In this document: positions 1 through 14,084 of the stretch, piece after piece
How the letters are laid out: each line of letters starts with the position of its first letter
Numbering within the stretch: position 1 is the first letter of the stretch
Source: Xiphophorus maculatus
Taxonomy: Eukaryota; Chordata; Actinopteri; Cyprinodontiformes; Poeciliidae
Reading direction: 5' to 3'
Length of the DNA: 64,000 nucleotides
Assembly (NCBI RefSeq): GCF_002775205.1
Contig: NC_036453.1
Span: forward strand, 32,279,213-32,343,212
Notes under the pieces: model-generated
Told to the model about the DNA's origin: nothing
Databases searched by the model: none
The model's input: only the letters and a program-made list of their open reading frames with translations
Position numbers and translations under genes: made by a program

Positions 1-76
1 TCAGCTCCATATTGCAAGCTGCAATATCACAAAGTCATACTGAGGCAGAGCCCTTACAAAAAAATTCCATGAAAAT

Positions 77-177
77 CACATGTGATCACATGTGATTTTC
101 ATGTGATCACATAATCCACAAAAAAAAATCACATGTGATTCCCATTTCCCACATGTGGGTCATATTTTCCACATGTG
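77..177. repeat. Left cluster of palindromic CACATGTG octamers
   Basis: CACATGTG occurs at 77-84, 87-94, 130-137, 150-157 and 170-177, mostly flanked by T/A or C/G so that the palindrome extends to 10 bp. Partial copies (ATGTGATCACAT) lie between them. This subterminal position is where transposases of several DNA-transposon families bind. Confidence 0.9.
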
Positions 178-753
178 GTCAAGTATTTTGTTCATGTTTT
201 CAATGTTCCTTGTATCTTGTGATCACATAATTTTTTTAACATGTCAATATCATTTAATTGCCTGTCATACCCACATTTCTCAATATTTTTAAGTACTTGA
301 ATGTATTATAGTTATACATTTAAGATATATTTAATGAATGTACAACATATATATTCACATTTAATATTTTTAAATGTTATATGTCAACAATGGAATAAAT
401 CTGATACGTTAACACTCACACCCATCTGTAATGCAATTCAATTATTATTTTTTAAATAAATCAAGTGAAAATGTGTTTGTTGTGAGTTTTGCTGTTAACC
501 AATGTAATATGGTCAGTACCGCTTCCAATGGTATTTAGCTTATACTTATGTGCATACAATTAATCATTTTACTGACGTCTCAAATTCCTCATTACGTAAA
601 TCTCGCGCAAGTTTACGTAGAAAAGAAATCGTACCTGAGGCTGCAGCTTTTTTGTGGTAGCAGAACTAAAAAGAAAATATTTATGTTTTAATTAGGTGGG
701 TTAAAGAAAATAAGGTCAGTGTGGGCAGTGACACATTTGTGAAAAACAAAAAA

Positions 754-1057
754 ATGCTTTTCGACCTGAAGAGGATCGTCTGGGTGGATCATGGGGTCAT
801 TGGGAAGAAACCACCGAAGGATGGTTGGAAAGCCTTTCCGGCTCAGATTCTCAAAGTAAATGGTAAGAACATATTTTTAGTAATGTGTCCTTTTTCTCAC
901 TAAACACAAATGAATGAAATATATCACTTTTCTTGATTCTTATTCAATACTTGTACTGTTCTTTTGCTTTTATGTATACATATAACAGAAAGTCCCCAGG
1001 TCATTCGGGACGCTGAGAAACGCTGGATAGAAAACAAAAAAATCCGTCCACAAAATT

Positions 1058-1144
<87 letters not shown>

Positions 1145-3117
1145 TTTATGTTCGAAGATCATTGTTAACAGACTGACTGGTTAGTTCCCTCAGCTCTTAG
1201 TAGAGACGACTTAACGCTAGCTTAGCTGAAACAGGTGCTCGCGCTGCTGTTGAGCGACCGTTAACTCAGCAACAGCGCGAGCTCGGTTTTTTTTCTCTAA
1301 AGGGAGCGGGGGGGCAGGGGGGGAGCCCCACCCATCCTTACTCTTCGATCGAAGTTGAAATCTGCCTGATTTCACAAATGAAATAAACCAAGCACCGCGC
1401 ACTTCTGAGCTGCTTGTGTGTTTGTGTGTGTGTGTGTGTCAACGGTTCACTTGCGGGATTGGTTCACTCAGTTCACTAAGAAAAACATTTTGGTTCTGTG
1501 GAAATTATTATTAATATTTTTTAATTACTTTTAAAGGTAAACCTTACGTTTTTTCTGTTTTCTAATCAGGCTAATCAGCCTCAGGCCTCCAATAATTCAG
1601 AAGAAGACGACGACGCAGAGACAACCTGTGATCCTTCGGATCATGTAAGATGCAGGCAACACACATACGCAACACACATACATTCTTTTTTGTATATGCC
1701 ATATATATTATACATAGTGCACGCATACACATATACAAATAAGGAGCTTTATATATATATAAATTGTTCCCCTTGTTTGATAGTTGAGTCATACTAATAG
1801 TTTTTGTTCACAACATCAGACAGACGACAAATCTCAGATTACAGAGTTGGAGGATCACATTAAAAAGTTAGAGGAAATAATTGGAAAGAAGGATAAGGAA
1901 ATAAAGAGACTTCGAAAGGCAAATTTACTACTACAAGACGGTAAGTTCACAAATCTCTTACAAAATGGTTGCCAAATAACTTCTTATGTCTGATGTCTTA
2001 TATTGTGATTCAGGACTGTCAGACACAATATATAAAAGTGTCAAGGAAGCAGTCAAGGCTGTCCAGCAGTCATCCAGTTCTTCCAACCAATTAAAGAAGG
2101 AGAGGTATGTCTATGAGCTGGTGTTAGAAGTCATGTGAATAGTTTCAGATAAAAGACATGATATATTTTGGAGTTTATATAAAATTATTTTTTTATTTTT
2201 GCAGAGTGTCTTTGAAAAATCATACAGCAAACTCTATGGGACTTGACTACACTCAGCGGTACAGCGGTTTCAAAAAAATGACTAGAAACGTGATGGACTC
2301 CATCTTCACTCTTGAAGAAATGTCAACATGTTCAGTGACTGGAAAGAAAGGAATTCTTGGAAATAGAAAGAGAAGCTTTGACCAGGATAAAGTAAACCTT
2401 GTCATTGGTGAGTATACCTAAAAAGTAACTTGATTACTAACCACCACAACCCTCTATCCCTCATTCTAGAAAGCCTCATATATCAACACAAGCATTTGAG
2501 TTATGTCTTCAGCCAAAAAGTTACGCCTGCATTTTTAAATTATGTAGTTTTCCTGGGGTGTGAAACACAATAAATTTCACCATTATGTGAATCTCATGTA
2601 AATTAAATGATAAAAGCACATGTATGTGGGTGATTTTGTGGTTACAGATGTGAATCACACGTGTAGAAAATATGTGAATTACTAGTGATGAACATGTAAT
2701 ACACATGTCATCACAAGGGAATCACATAGGATTTCAACACACAACATTCTCAAATCACACATATTTTGCATGTGCTTTTTTAAAAACCCTTCATATGTGA
2801 AAATTTGTGTGAACCACATGTGCATTTTTCAGTTTGCAGTAAATTCATGTGAAATCCACAAATACATATTGATCAACTGATAAATACTTTTTTGCATTGA
2901 TTTATACAGACCAAATCAAGAAAGTGTTCAAGGATGTTGATGTCTCTTGACATCAAAGTTTGCATGGCACAAAAATTGAAGGACACCAGGAGACGCGCTG
3001 AGAGGTGACATTACATTAAGTTAAATGTAATGTAATTAGATTATTTGATACCTTCTGCTCAAGTAATCTTTGAATTTGTCTTTACACAGGCAGCCAGGGC
3101 AAAACGATGTACTGTAA
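754..3117 (+). CDS. Coiled-coil BEN-domain protein, apparent frameshift near the end
   Basis: Predicted exons: about 754-862 (ATG chosen at 754; an in-frame GTG lies upstream), 989-1062, 1570-1644, 1820-1940, 2014-2104, 2205-2407, 2910-3004 and 3090-3117. Phases agree from exon to exon and all introns are GT-AG. Exon 1 starts MLFDLKRIVWVDH and ends KVNG. Exon 4 is a charged heptad-like coiled coil (ITELEDHIKKLEEIIGKKDK). Exon 6 holds the start of a BEN domain (MDSIFTLEEMSTCSVTGKK). Exon 7 continues DQIKKVFKDVDVS and then meets TGA. In a neighbouring frame of the same exon the expected BEN ending is readable (MAQKLKDTRRRAER), and exon 8 closes it with a short tail. So the copy carries a one-base indel, or makes a protein with a truncated BEN domain. 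An AATAAA lies near 3263. BEN domains bind DNA and work in chromatin and transcription control; the function of this gene is unknown. Confidence 0.65.
1063..1143. repeat. (TA)n(TG)n microsatellite
   Basis: A long TA run passes into a TG run, starting at the splice donor (GTATAT) of the second BEN-gene exon. Length changes here would change the sequence around the donor. Confidence 0.95.
1237..1282. repeat. GC-rich hairpin in a BEN-gene intron
   Basis: Arms 1237-1254 and 1265-1282 pair over 18 positions with two central mismatches; the loop is 10 nt. The stem is much more GC-rich than its surroundings and is followed by a G-run and a pyrimidine stretch. Confidence 0.8.
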
Positions 3118-3433
3118 ACCAATAGTCAAGTCATCCTGTGGCTGGCTGATCACATTGCTGCAATTTGTGTGTTGAAATTGTTTGCTTTTCTTTATTCTTT
3201 GATCTTCCACAGAATGTTGCTCATTTAGATACGCAACATTCTGATTGTGAATAGCTTTAAAGAGGAATAAATAAATTAAATTTTTTTTTTGGTCAAATAT
3301 ATTTGTCTCACATGTCTTTATTCATAGCAAGTTTTTTGTAATTGTTTTGTAAACAAAATGAAATGACTTCATGTGAAAGATGCATTGAAATAATGAGAAT
3401 CACATGTATAAACATTTGTGATTTTTTTTAAAT

Positions 3434-3565
3434 CACATGTGCTCACATGTGAATCACATGTGGAAATGTGTGAATCACATGTGATTCACACCATTCACAT
3501 GTAAAAATTTGAATGAACCACATGTGTGGTTTTCATGTGATTTTCACATCACATTTTCACATGTG
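3434..3565. repeat. Right cluster of palindromic CACATGTG octamers
   Basis: CACATGTG occurs at 3434-3441, 3444-3451, 3455-3462, 3476-3483, 3519-3526 and 3558-3565, mirroring the left cluster. Looser CACAT/ATGTG words are also dense in the last large intron of the BEN gene (about 2560-2870), with one full octamer at 2815-2822. Confidence 0.9.
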
Positions 3566-3591
3566 ATTTTCATGGGATTTTTTTGTGAGGG

Positions 3592-3792
3592 TGTTCTCAA
3601 TTACAACTCTGTAAAAGTTTCTAAGCAGCTGGGGGTAGAGTTCAGCACTTTCCTGAAGAAGAAGAGTCTTTGTTGGTCCTTCTTCTCCAGAAAAGACATG
3701 TTGTGTGACCAAGACAGGTCAGAGGTGATGTGCATGCCCAAGAATTTTATGTTACACACAAACTCCTCCCTTTGATGAGGAGAGGTGAGCAA
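3592..3792 (-). pseudogene. LINE reverse-transcriptase remnant
   Basis: On the minus strand, CNIKFLGMHITSDLSWSHN followed by KKDQQRLFFFRK matches the conserved segment after the catalytic core of many fish non-LTR reverse transcriptases. The match then shifts frame to LLRNFYRVVIE, so this is a decayed fragment. It abuts the right end of the BEN element. Confidence 0.7.
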
Positions 3793-4085
3793 AGGCTGAA
3801 GTTAAAAAACTAAAACTGCATTGAGCAAGGATTAAATTATCAGCATTTGTTCAAGCTTCATCCCTTTCACTTCATCACAAAAAGGAAAATTGACCAATAC
3901 AACAAATGTTACAAAATCTGGATGTTTTAATATAACATTTTTCTTTAATTGGTCTTCTGTTCCATCGTTATTTGAAGCTGTGAACTCCAGACAATGAACC
4001 ATATGTTCTATTACTTTCCTACATATTTTCTCATTCTGTGTGAAGAGAATATAAATTATTTTTATATAAGCAATTGACATCTCTA

Positions 4086-6956
<2,871 letters not shown>

Positions 6957-7524
6957 TTCTTTCTTTTGTTTGTTCTTAAAATGTACACTCTGATGTTGAA
7001 AATTGAAATAGCTGATGAGATCTGTTACTCACTAACATATATATCCCCCTTCACAACTACAGTTTTATTCCTAGACAATCTGCAAGTGAAACATCCCAGT
7101 AAAATCACAGGAAAAATTTGCATTCTCTCCGGACAGAATGGTGGAGAGAGAATGGCAGTGGTGGGTGTGGGAGGCTGTTGCAGGAGACTTTCTGTGTAGA
7201 AAGTCATACACCTGTGATGACTGTGCATATCCGCCATTTTAACCGGTCCCCCAATGGATTTGCATGTCAGGTACTGAGTATCCGGGGAGCTTCTCATTCA
7301 AGTAGCTTTTGACATGCAAATTGAAGTTCTGGACTAAGCCCTGGTCTCAGAGGAAGGGCATGGTCTAAGTAACAGGAGCAAATACAGTGAAGCCACAATC
7401 TTAACTGACAGGTAAATCAGATTTTTCTCATGGTAATTGTCTAGTGGATATTCCTCCACAATATGTATTATAAGTGGCTAACAGGGAGAGGAGGTGGACC
7501 TTTTTTACAATTATCATTTGATCA

Positions 7525-7629
7525 CTTGAGGAGACTCAAGAAAGGGCCTGACAGTAATTTAGATTACTGTCAGATGCTGTGCACCTGTTCAACTAAAACA
7601 GGTGCACAGATTGATTGTGAACAATCAAT
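7525..7629. repeat. Four consecutive perfect hairpins
   Basis: Four stem-loops follow one another with hardly any spacer: 7525-7530/7535-7540 (6-bp stem), 7548-7558/7563-7573 (11 bp, 4-nt loop), 7577-7589/7597-7609 (13 bp, 7-nt loop) and 7610-7618/7621-7629 (9 bp, 2-nt loop). All stems are perfect. Confidence 0.95.
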
Positions 7630-8287
7630 TTCTATTAACAAGAATACATATCCAGGAATGAATGACTTCATGGAAATACTCTTCATATTCATATGAGAAT
7701 TCTAAATGGACTGAGTTTACCACTCAAAGAGCTTTAGGCTAGAGCCACATTCACATAGTCAACTCACAAGCACACACATTCGTACAGTGAGACTCAGGTC
7801 GATGGCCAACTTGGGGCTTCAGTGTCTTGCCAGGAGAACATCGACATGTGGAAGGAGAACGTTTTTTTTTAGATTGTAAGACTTTTCCTTTTCCTAGTTC
7901 CTAGCTGTAATTACTTAAGCTGTTTGCTGACTCTAGGTTGTTCCTCTATAAGTCCAAAGATAATTAAGGCTGCTCATAATCAAATATCAAAAAAGCAGAG
8001 TCCAAATAACCCATAATGTTACTAAGAGTTAGGGAGTATAAAGGTCCATCTCAGTCCATCCATCCATCGGCAGCACGAGTCTCCCGAATTGTTAACAGGG
8101 GAGTAGTGGCACATATGTGTGACAGCAATAACTTAGGCTGTCTTAAAGAGACACGACACAGTTACAGCTGTTACAACTGGTGATTCAGTGACCAAATTGA
8201 TATGTCCTGTTCAGAAACTGAAAATCCTGAGTATCACAGATCTGGGTAAGTTTACTCAGGGCTTGTTAGCACTGCTTTCTGAAATGG

Positions 8288-8315
8288 GACTTTACAATGG
8301 TGACATTGTAAAGTC
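8288..8315. repeat. Perfect hairpin, 12-bp stem
   Basis: Arms 8288-8299 and 8304-8315 are exact reverse complements with a 4-nt loop (GTGA). Confidence 0.95.
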
Positions 8316-8591
8316 ACCAACTTTGTTTCTGCAAAGCATCTTTGAGTGTTAAGAAAAGCGCTAGTTAAATAAAATGTACATTTGTTATGTTTTTTCTTGA
8401 TTGTAGTCAGCTGCAACTCCACATTTTCAAAACGGTTAACAGACCGGCCTATACAGTGACATTCAAAGTGACACATTTTGTTTCCAAAAGACTGTAAACC
8501 CGAAACATTTCAAATATGAAACTAAAGTAAATATCGCCTTCAAAGAAAACAATTTGTAACCAAGTGTATGAGCTCTTCCAATCATTACATA

Positions 8592-8629
8592 GTATTTTGT
8601 TGTCCAATAAATAATGGACAACAAAATAC
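8592..8629. repeat. Perfect hairpin, 15-bp stem
   Basis: Arms 8592-8606 and 8615-8629 are exact reverse complements around an 8-nt AT loop. Confidence 0.95.
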
Positions 8630-9639
8630 AGCTTAGCTTGACATTGCCCCTTTTGTATTGCTTTCATGCCAGTGTCATTTGTGATCTTTCTACATAGGAT
8701 GTGTCAGATTTTCTTCATTGCAAAAAAATAGATCCAGAATCAGAAATGCTTTGATGCAAATTCTAATTATTCCATGGTATTTCAAACTGTGGCTGAAAGC
8801 TGAAATACTGTAAATATTACATAAAGTACAGTAAATGTAAACCAAAATAAAGTCTATTAGAGAATAAGAAGTTAGAAAAATAAAAATAACATCTATTACT
8901 GTATAAGAAATACCCATTGTTACCCAGTCTTATATTTTTTGTGAATTAAATGTTGGAAGAATAGAAATATTTCATGATAAATATAAATATGATAACATGT
9001 GTACTACTCAAAATGTTTTAATAATAAATTTGGGATTGTCCAGTTACAGGAGTTGCTTTTTATTGTTAGCATTTCCTACAATGTCTCCAAGAGAACGTTG
9101 ACTCGACTCTGCATCCTTGGTCTTTCAGAGCTCTAACTGTATGCAAAACAACTATGTGTGTCCTCCAGCATGAAAATGTAGTGATAAACTGTGTTACTTT
9201 GTGCTTCAGCAACTTCTTGTAGCTCACTTTCAGCCTGAAATCTTATCTTCTCTGTGGGAGGAAATAGATACAGTTCAATACCACTACATTACTAAGAAAA
9301 GAAACATGGAACTAAAACAACATATTTATATAATGAGGAAGAGAAAGTGCTTATGACAAACTGACTGAAAGGGTAATTGGCTTTACTTTTTCTTTTTAAA
9401 TGGCCTGTCTGAACATGAATATGACCACACAAAAGGCCATCAAAAGCCATGTTTGTAGATAACCACACCCTTGCATGTTGGTTTCTTTCACTAGACTCCA
9501 GATTACAACTGTAAAAGAAAAAAACAAACAAAAAAAACATAATTACAGTTGTACAATAAGTTGCTTTCTGCCAACCATTTGAGACATTTTATATAAATTG
9601 TAAGATACAGATTCATATCTATTGAACTTTTCTATTTTT

Positions 9640-10858
9640 GTCACAATACAACCATACACTTGTATACATTTCATTGGAATTTAATGTGAAAGACCAACAC
9701 AAAGTGGTATACAACTGTGAAGTAGAAAGAAAATTATATATGATTCAGAACATTTTTTGACAAATAAAAAACTGAACAGTGTGCTGTATAAAAGTATTCA
9801 CCCCCCTTTCTCTGAATGCAACTAATTGCCTTCAGAAGTTGCCTGATGACTGCTCACTTGTGTGTAGTTTAATCACAGTACAAACACAGCTGCTCTGTGA
9901 TGGCTTTAGACCAGGGGTCTCAAACTCCAGTCCTCGGGGGCTGCAGTCCTGCAGTTTTTAGATGTGCCACAGGTACAAAACGCTGGAATGAAATGGCTTA
10001 ATTACCTCCTGCTTGTGTAGATCAGTTCTCCCAGCCTTGCTAATGACCTAATTATTCTATTCAGGTGTGGTGCAGCAGAGGCACATCTAAAAGTTGCAGG
10101 ACTGCGGCCCTCGAGGACTGGAGTTTGAGACCCCTGCTTTAGAAGTTGGCTAATTGAAAAATGAGGCACAAACAGCATCATGAAGTCAAAGGAACACATC
10201 AGACAGGTCTAGAATTAAGTTGTGCATTTTAAAGCAGGCTTAAGCTATAAAAAGATTTCCCAAACTTTGAACATCTCACAAGCACTGTTCAATTCATCAT
10301 TAGGAAATGGAAGAGTATGACACTATTGTAAACATCAAGCCAAATCAATCTACCTAAACATACAGGTTGAAAAAGGAGAGCACTGATCAGAGCTGTAGCC
10401 TAGGGGCCCATGGACGAATTGCAGAGATCCACAGCTCAGGTGGGGGATTCTGTCCATAGGACAATTATTAGTCATGTACTTCACAAATGTGGTCTTTATG
10501 GAAGAGTGGCCATTGTTAAAAGAAAACCAAAAGTCCTGTTTGCAGTTTGTCAAAAGCCACATCAAATGTGGAACAATATGCTTTGGTCAGATATTTGATC
10601 GAATATAGGGGTGACAGAATCATGCTCTGGGGGTGCTTCTCTTCAGCATGGACAGGGAAGATGGTCAGAGTTGATGAGAAGATAGATGGAGCCAAATACA
10701 GGACAATCTTAGAAGACAACCTGTTGGAGACTAGGGTGGAGGTTCACCTTCCAGCAGGACAACAACCCTAAACACAAAGCCAGGGCTACAATGGAATGGT
10801 TTAAAATAATATATATTCATGTGTTAGAATGGCCCAGTCCAAGTCCAGACCTAAAAAT
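9640..10858 (+). mobile_element. Decayed Tc1-like transposon, 3'-truncated
   Basis: The block has the layout of fish Tc1-like elements. Non-coding sequence near 9640-9810 includes the phrase AAAAGTATTCACCCCC, and the transposase reading frame is interrupted many times from about 10180 on. Recognisable transposase pieces are FMEEWPLLKENQKS near 10495, the catalytic-core region near 10615-10700, and the DNA equivalent of the 'DNDPKH.A.ATMEWF' motif near 10758-10805. The element stops abruptly after 'AGTCCAGACCTAAA', where the third catalytic residue and the 3' inverted repeat should follow. It is non-functional. Confidence 0.75.
9912..10136. mobile_element. hAT-type MITE nested in the Tc1 element
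   Basis: The ends are near-perfect inverted repeats beginning CAGGGGTCTCAAACTCCAGT. Flanking 8-bp repeats at 9904-9911 (CTTTAGAC) and 10137-10144 (CTTTAGAA) match at seven positions, the duplication size of hAT elements. It carries no coding sequence. Confidence 0.9.
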
Positions 10859-11700
10859 ATCACAAGGTACCTAGGTCTATGGTTTGATGTAAAACTTAGT
10901 GATGGGCAGTGACGGCTCCAGAATTTTTTTTCTGCATGTGCTAAGGGGGAGCTAAGCATTTTAGTGAAGATGCTAAGACAGATCTTTTTTCTCTATAGTT
11001 ATGAACACACGCGCATTAGTATTGTTATTTTATTCAGACCGATTTGTGTTTACTTGACGCTTAGACGTCAGCGCTAAATCTTGAGCCATTACCCAGATTA
11101 CTTCCAGATAATATATTACCATACATTATTTTGGTTAAGACAGCATTTATGACAAAGGGGATACCCAAGTATTGACCCTTTGTCACTTAATAATTCTAAG
11201 TGCCATCAGAAGTGAGAATCTGAATGTGACCAGCAGGGGGAGATCTTTTTTAAAAGTTATTTACAAGATGCACCGGAACACAGACTGAATAGTACACAAT
11301 ATTTTATTAAACAATTTCCTTAAAACATTTCTCTTTTAAAAACATGGCTTCAGGCCTACTACTTGGTCCCTGGAAAGAAAAGGGATCATGTCAAGTAAGG
11401 ACAGTTTCAATTATTCCAAAAAATAAGTAAAACATGCAATGCAAAAGAAAGCAAATTAGTAAATCAAAACAAAAGAAAGCAAACACATTAGTAATTTCAA
11501 TACACAAATATAAACTGTAAAAGAAAAACACTTCAAGCAATGGAACAAATTGTCGTTGTCCAATTTCGGATCAGCAGGCGAGGACTAGATGGAAGCCCAC
11601 GCCACAACAACCTCCAGCTGCAGCCACTAAGGCCAGCGGAGCAACGCTGCAGAAACAGCAACCAAAACCCAACCAAATCCCAGCCACAGATGGTACAAAT
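10859..11700. other. Mixed repeat debris
   Basis: At 10862-10893 a short piece reads RYLGLWFDVKL, the same motif as the RNase H LINE at 14.7 kb (KFLGLWFDEKL). It is fused directly to the broken Tc1 end. This is followed by a repeat starting CAGTGACGGCTCCAG near 10906, whose other end was not found. No gene is seen. Confidence 0.5.
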
Positions 11701-11709
11701 GGCACTTCC

Positions 11710-12808
11710 TAGTGATGGGCCATCTGAAGCCAGGCTTCGAGTAGGAAGGGGGCGTGTCAATGAAGCCCCGCTTCGATGCTTATGTCGCCTTGCTGAAAAC
11801 CACGTGACTGGCAACAAATGATGCCTCGCATTACCTGGGACACGTGACTCCTTCATGTTGCGTGTCGGTTTTCAAAATAAAAGCATGATAAGCCGTGAGT
11901 TGTTGTAGGTCATTTGGTCGCGCATCAGAGGAGAATATTTGTCTTCAGAGGCCAAATTACAAGGAACATTGACCAACATATTGGATGTGTATCGATGATG
12001 GCATTCATCAAAATGTAATGTTTGTTACAGGTTTTCTCAATTGTCGATTATGGTGTTTTTTAATGACTATATTTTTGCCATTTTATGATGTAAAGCTCCT
12101 TGAACTACATTGTTGCTGACATTAGCCATACAAATAAACTCGATTGATTGTTTGAAATGGAGCCAGCAATAGGAAAATCTTTGACATCTAGGAATACTTT
12201 CACAATAAAATTCTTCTTAAATAAAAATAATTAACCCCTCAGCCTCCCAATTTCTCACCTTCTGGGAATTTCCACTATTATTTGTAGTCTGATCAGCAAA
12301 GATATATCAGTCTTGCACAGCAGAAACAGATTTAATGCTGTTGCAAGACTAAAATTCTGCATGTAGCCAAATATAAGGGATCAGAGCCAATTAAAAATCC
12401 AAGAAAAAGCGAATTCCCCAACAAGCACTGCACTAAGACACTAAAACATCAAATGTCTTTATTGTCAATCAGTATATGACATAAAAGAAAACCCAACACA
12501 ACCACTGACTTTCAACATATACCAGGATTAGACTGGCTACAAATCATTTTAATAATTAAAACATATGACAATTAAATATGATGTCATTGACTCTCCTGTT
12601 ACTAAACATGAGTTTGATGAAAACTTTGTGACAATATTGCATTGACTAATTTTTGGAAGTGTTATCCAACTGAGTGACAAGGCTGTTACAGTTTCACCAG
12701 CAAATGTCACTAGTGAGTGATGAATGAAGCATCGAGTAATGAACTTTTTTCCAAAGCAAAGGGTTGGAAAGCTTCATTGCTTCATGAGGCTTCATTTGCC
12801 CATCACTA
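11710..12808. mobile_element. Non-autonomous hAT-type element, 1.1 kb
   Basis: The left end (TAGTGATGGGC, then GAAGC-rich sequence) is mirrored at the right end (GCCCATCACTA at 12798-12808, preceded by GAAGC/GCTTC-rich sequence). Flanking octamers GCACTTCC (11702-11709) and GCACTTAT (12809-12816) match at six of eight positions, consistent with an old 8-bp hAT duplication. No transposase is encoded. Confidence 0.75.
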
Positions 12809-12819
12809 GCACTTATGAT

Positions 12820-14080
12820 CTCAGATTAGCCGATCAAGCACTCAGGTCACTCAGGCAGCCGACATGTAGCAGGGGAAACAAAGACACACACACACCTTGA
12901 AGCGGCCTGCTCAACTATAAAGCCATCTGCCCCGCCCACCAATCAACGGTGCTTCTGGCTGCACCTGGTGCGCAGGGTGGAACTCCATCCCACCACATGA
13001 AGTATTGAACTGAGCGAATGAAGTTGTTTTTGTCAGTTTTTTCATGCTTCTACTTGTTGGAGTCGAGCTAATTTATCTGTGAAGGTAACACACCTGGTTG
13101 GGGCTCATAGACTGCAGTATTTACAGAAGCCTGAAACAGCTAGCTTAGAAACCGACCACTTCCTGCCTTTTAACATGTTGATCAAATTATCGACTTTGCC
13201 TGAATTCACACCACATGATTTATGTCACTGTGCCATAAACAATGTTACCCCTTAAACCGGAGCAGCCTTAAAAACGTACAGAAGTCGAGATTCTTATCAT
13301 TTTTTTCCATACATGCTACACTACATCACGGCGTGGCATTGTTTCCATGGTTACTGATGGTTAGACTTGTACCTTCTCCATAATGTGATACTTGATGTTC
13401 TAACCATACTTACTTATAAAGTATCTGAACGTTAATCTTACCTTATATAAAGTGTTCGCTGCAAATCCCTGGTTACACCGAGAGCTGCCAGTCATTATGA
13501 TTGACGACTGCTATCCATCGCTGCATCTATTCCTTTTAAAATAAAATGACGAGCTTGATTTTGACCCTCTTCTGTTTGCTAGCTAGCTACCAATGACAGC
13601 AGATAAACATTTTTCCTATAATGATGTTGTTTTTCCACCATTAGCACATTTAGCAGTGAGTGAATGAGGTTGATTGACAGCACTAAGATCCTCCTCCTGG
13701 TTCTGATTGGTTGTTTTTGGTCAGAACGTAGCATTACTTTAGCTAGCAATAGTAGTTCAGGGAGGAGGTGGAGGAGATTGATTTTTTTCACAGATTATCT
13801 GTCTCCTAACAAACTTATGACTTGGTGACAGCTTTAACAAATATGGAGAAAACATATTTTTTATTAAAGTTCTATACTGCAGCTCAAATAAAATGCAACT
13901 ACTTAACATTTTTTGAGAAGTCTGGATTGTTTTATGTATATTTTGCATATTGTTTATGTGACTGGTGGATTTCTGCGTTGTGTGTGTTATGTGGTGATCG
14001 GACAAACCACAATACAAGTAAAATATGTTCTGATTCAAGTTCATCATTATAGTCATAAAAAAATAATAATTCTATTAGTA
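12820..14080. other. Gene-free stretch
   Basis: A somewhat GC-richer block (12820-13000) gives way to AT-rich sequence. Open frames here are short and lack recognisable domains. Confidence 0.5.
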
Positions 14081-14084
14081 GACC

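Larger units (their letters stand above)
51..3591. mobile_element. TIR-bounded element carrying a BEN-domain gene
   Basis: Positions 51-85 and 3557-3591 are inverted repeats of 35 bp matching at 33 positions; both outer ends begin CCCT. Just inside each end the octamer CACATGTG is clustered: five copies at 77-177 and six at 3434-3565, with one more at 2815. Between the ends lies a single spliced gene with a coiled coil and a BEN domain on the plus strand. No transposase is recognisable. No convincing target-site duplication was found next to the ends, and TTAA is absent there. The terminal sequence does not look like hAT, Tc1/mariner or piggyBac ends. The whole unit lies in intron 3 of the minus-strand ovol gene, directly beside an old LINE remnant. 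It could be a non-autonomous DNA transposon that captured a host gene, or a new family whose BEN protein takes part in its biology. The ends are seen directly; mobility is inferred. Confidence 0.7.
6957..9600. other. Gene-free region upstream of ovol
   Basis: No exon with convincing homology is seen on either strand. The part next to 6957 should hold the ovol promoter, but no clear TATA box stands out. The region contains the hairpin cluster at 7525-7629, two further perfect hairpins (8288-8315, 8592-8629), and a degraded low-copy-looking repeat near 7740-7850. Confidence 0.6.

Noticed and set aside
51-3591. BEN element as a member of hAT, Tc1 or piggyBac
   Set aside because: Its ends (CCCTTACAAAAAAATTCC) do not match the usual CAG/TAG, TACAGT or CCC-with-TTAA patterns, and no 8-bp, TA or TTAA duplication is present at the ends.
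3832-4080. 82-codon minus-strand frame next to ovol exon 3 as the next ovol exon
   Set aside because: It has no zinc-finger residues, and the best acceptor in it gives an immediate stop after joining to exon 3.
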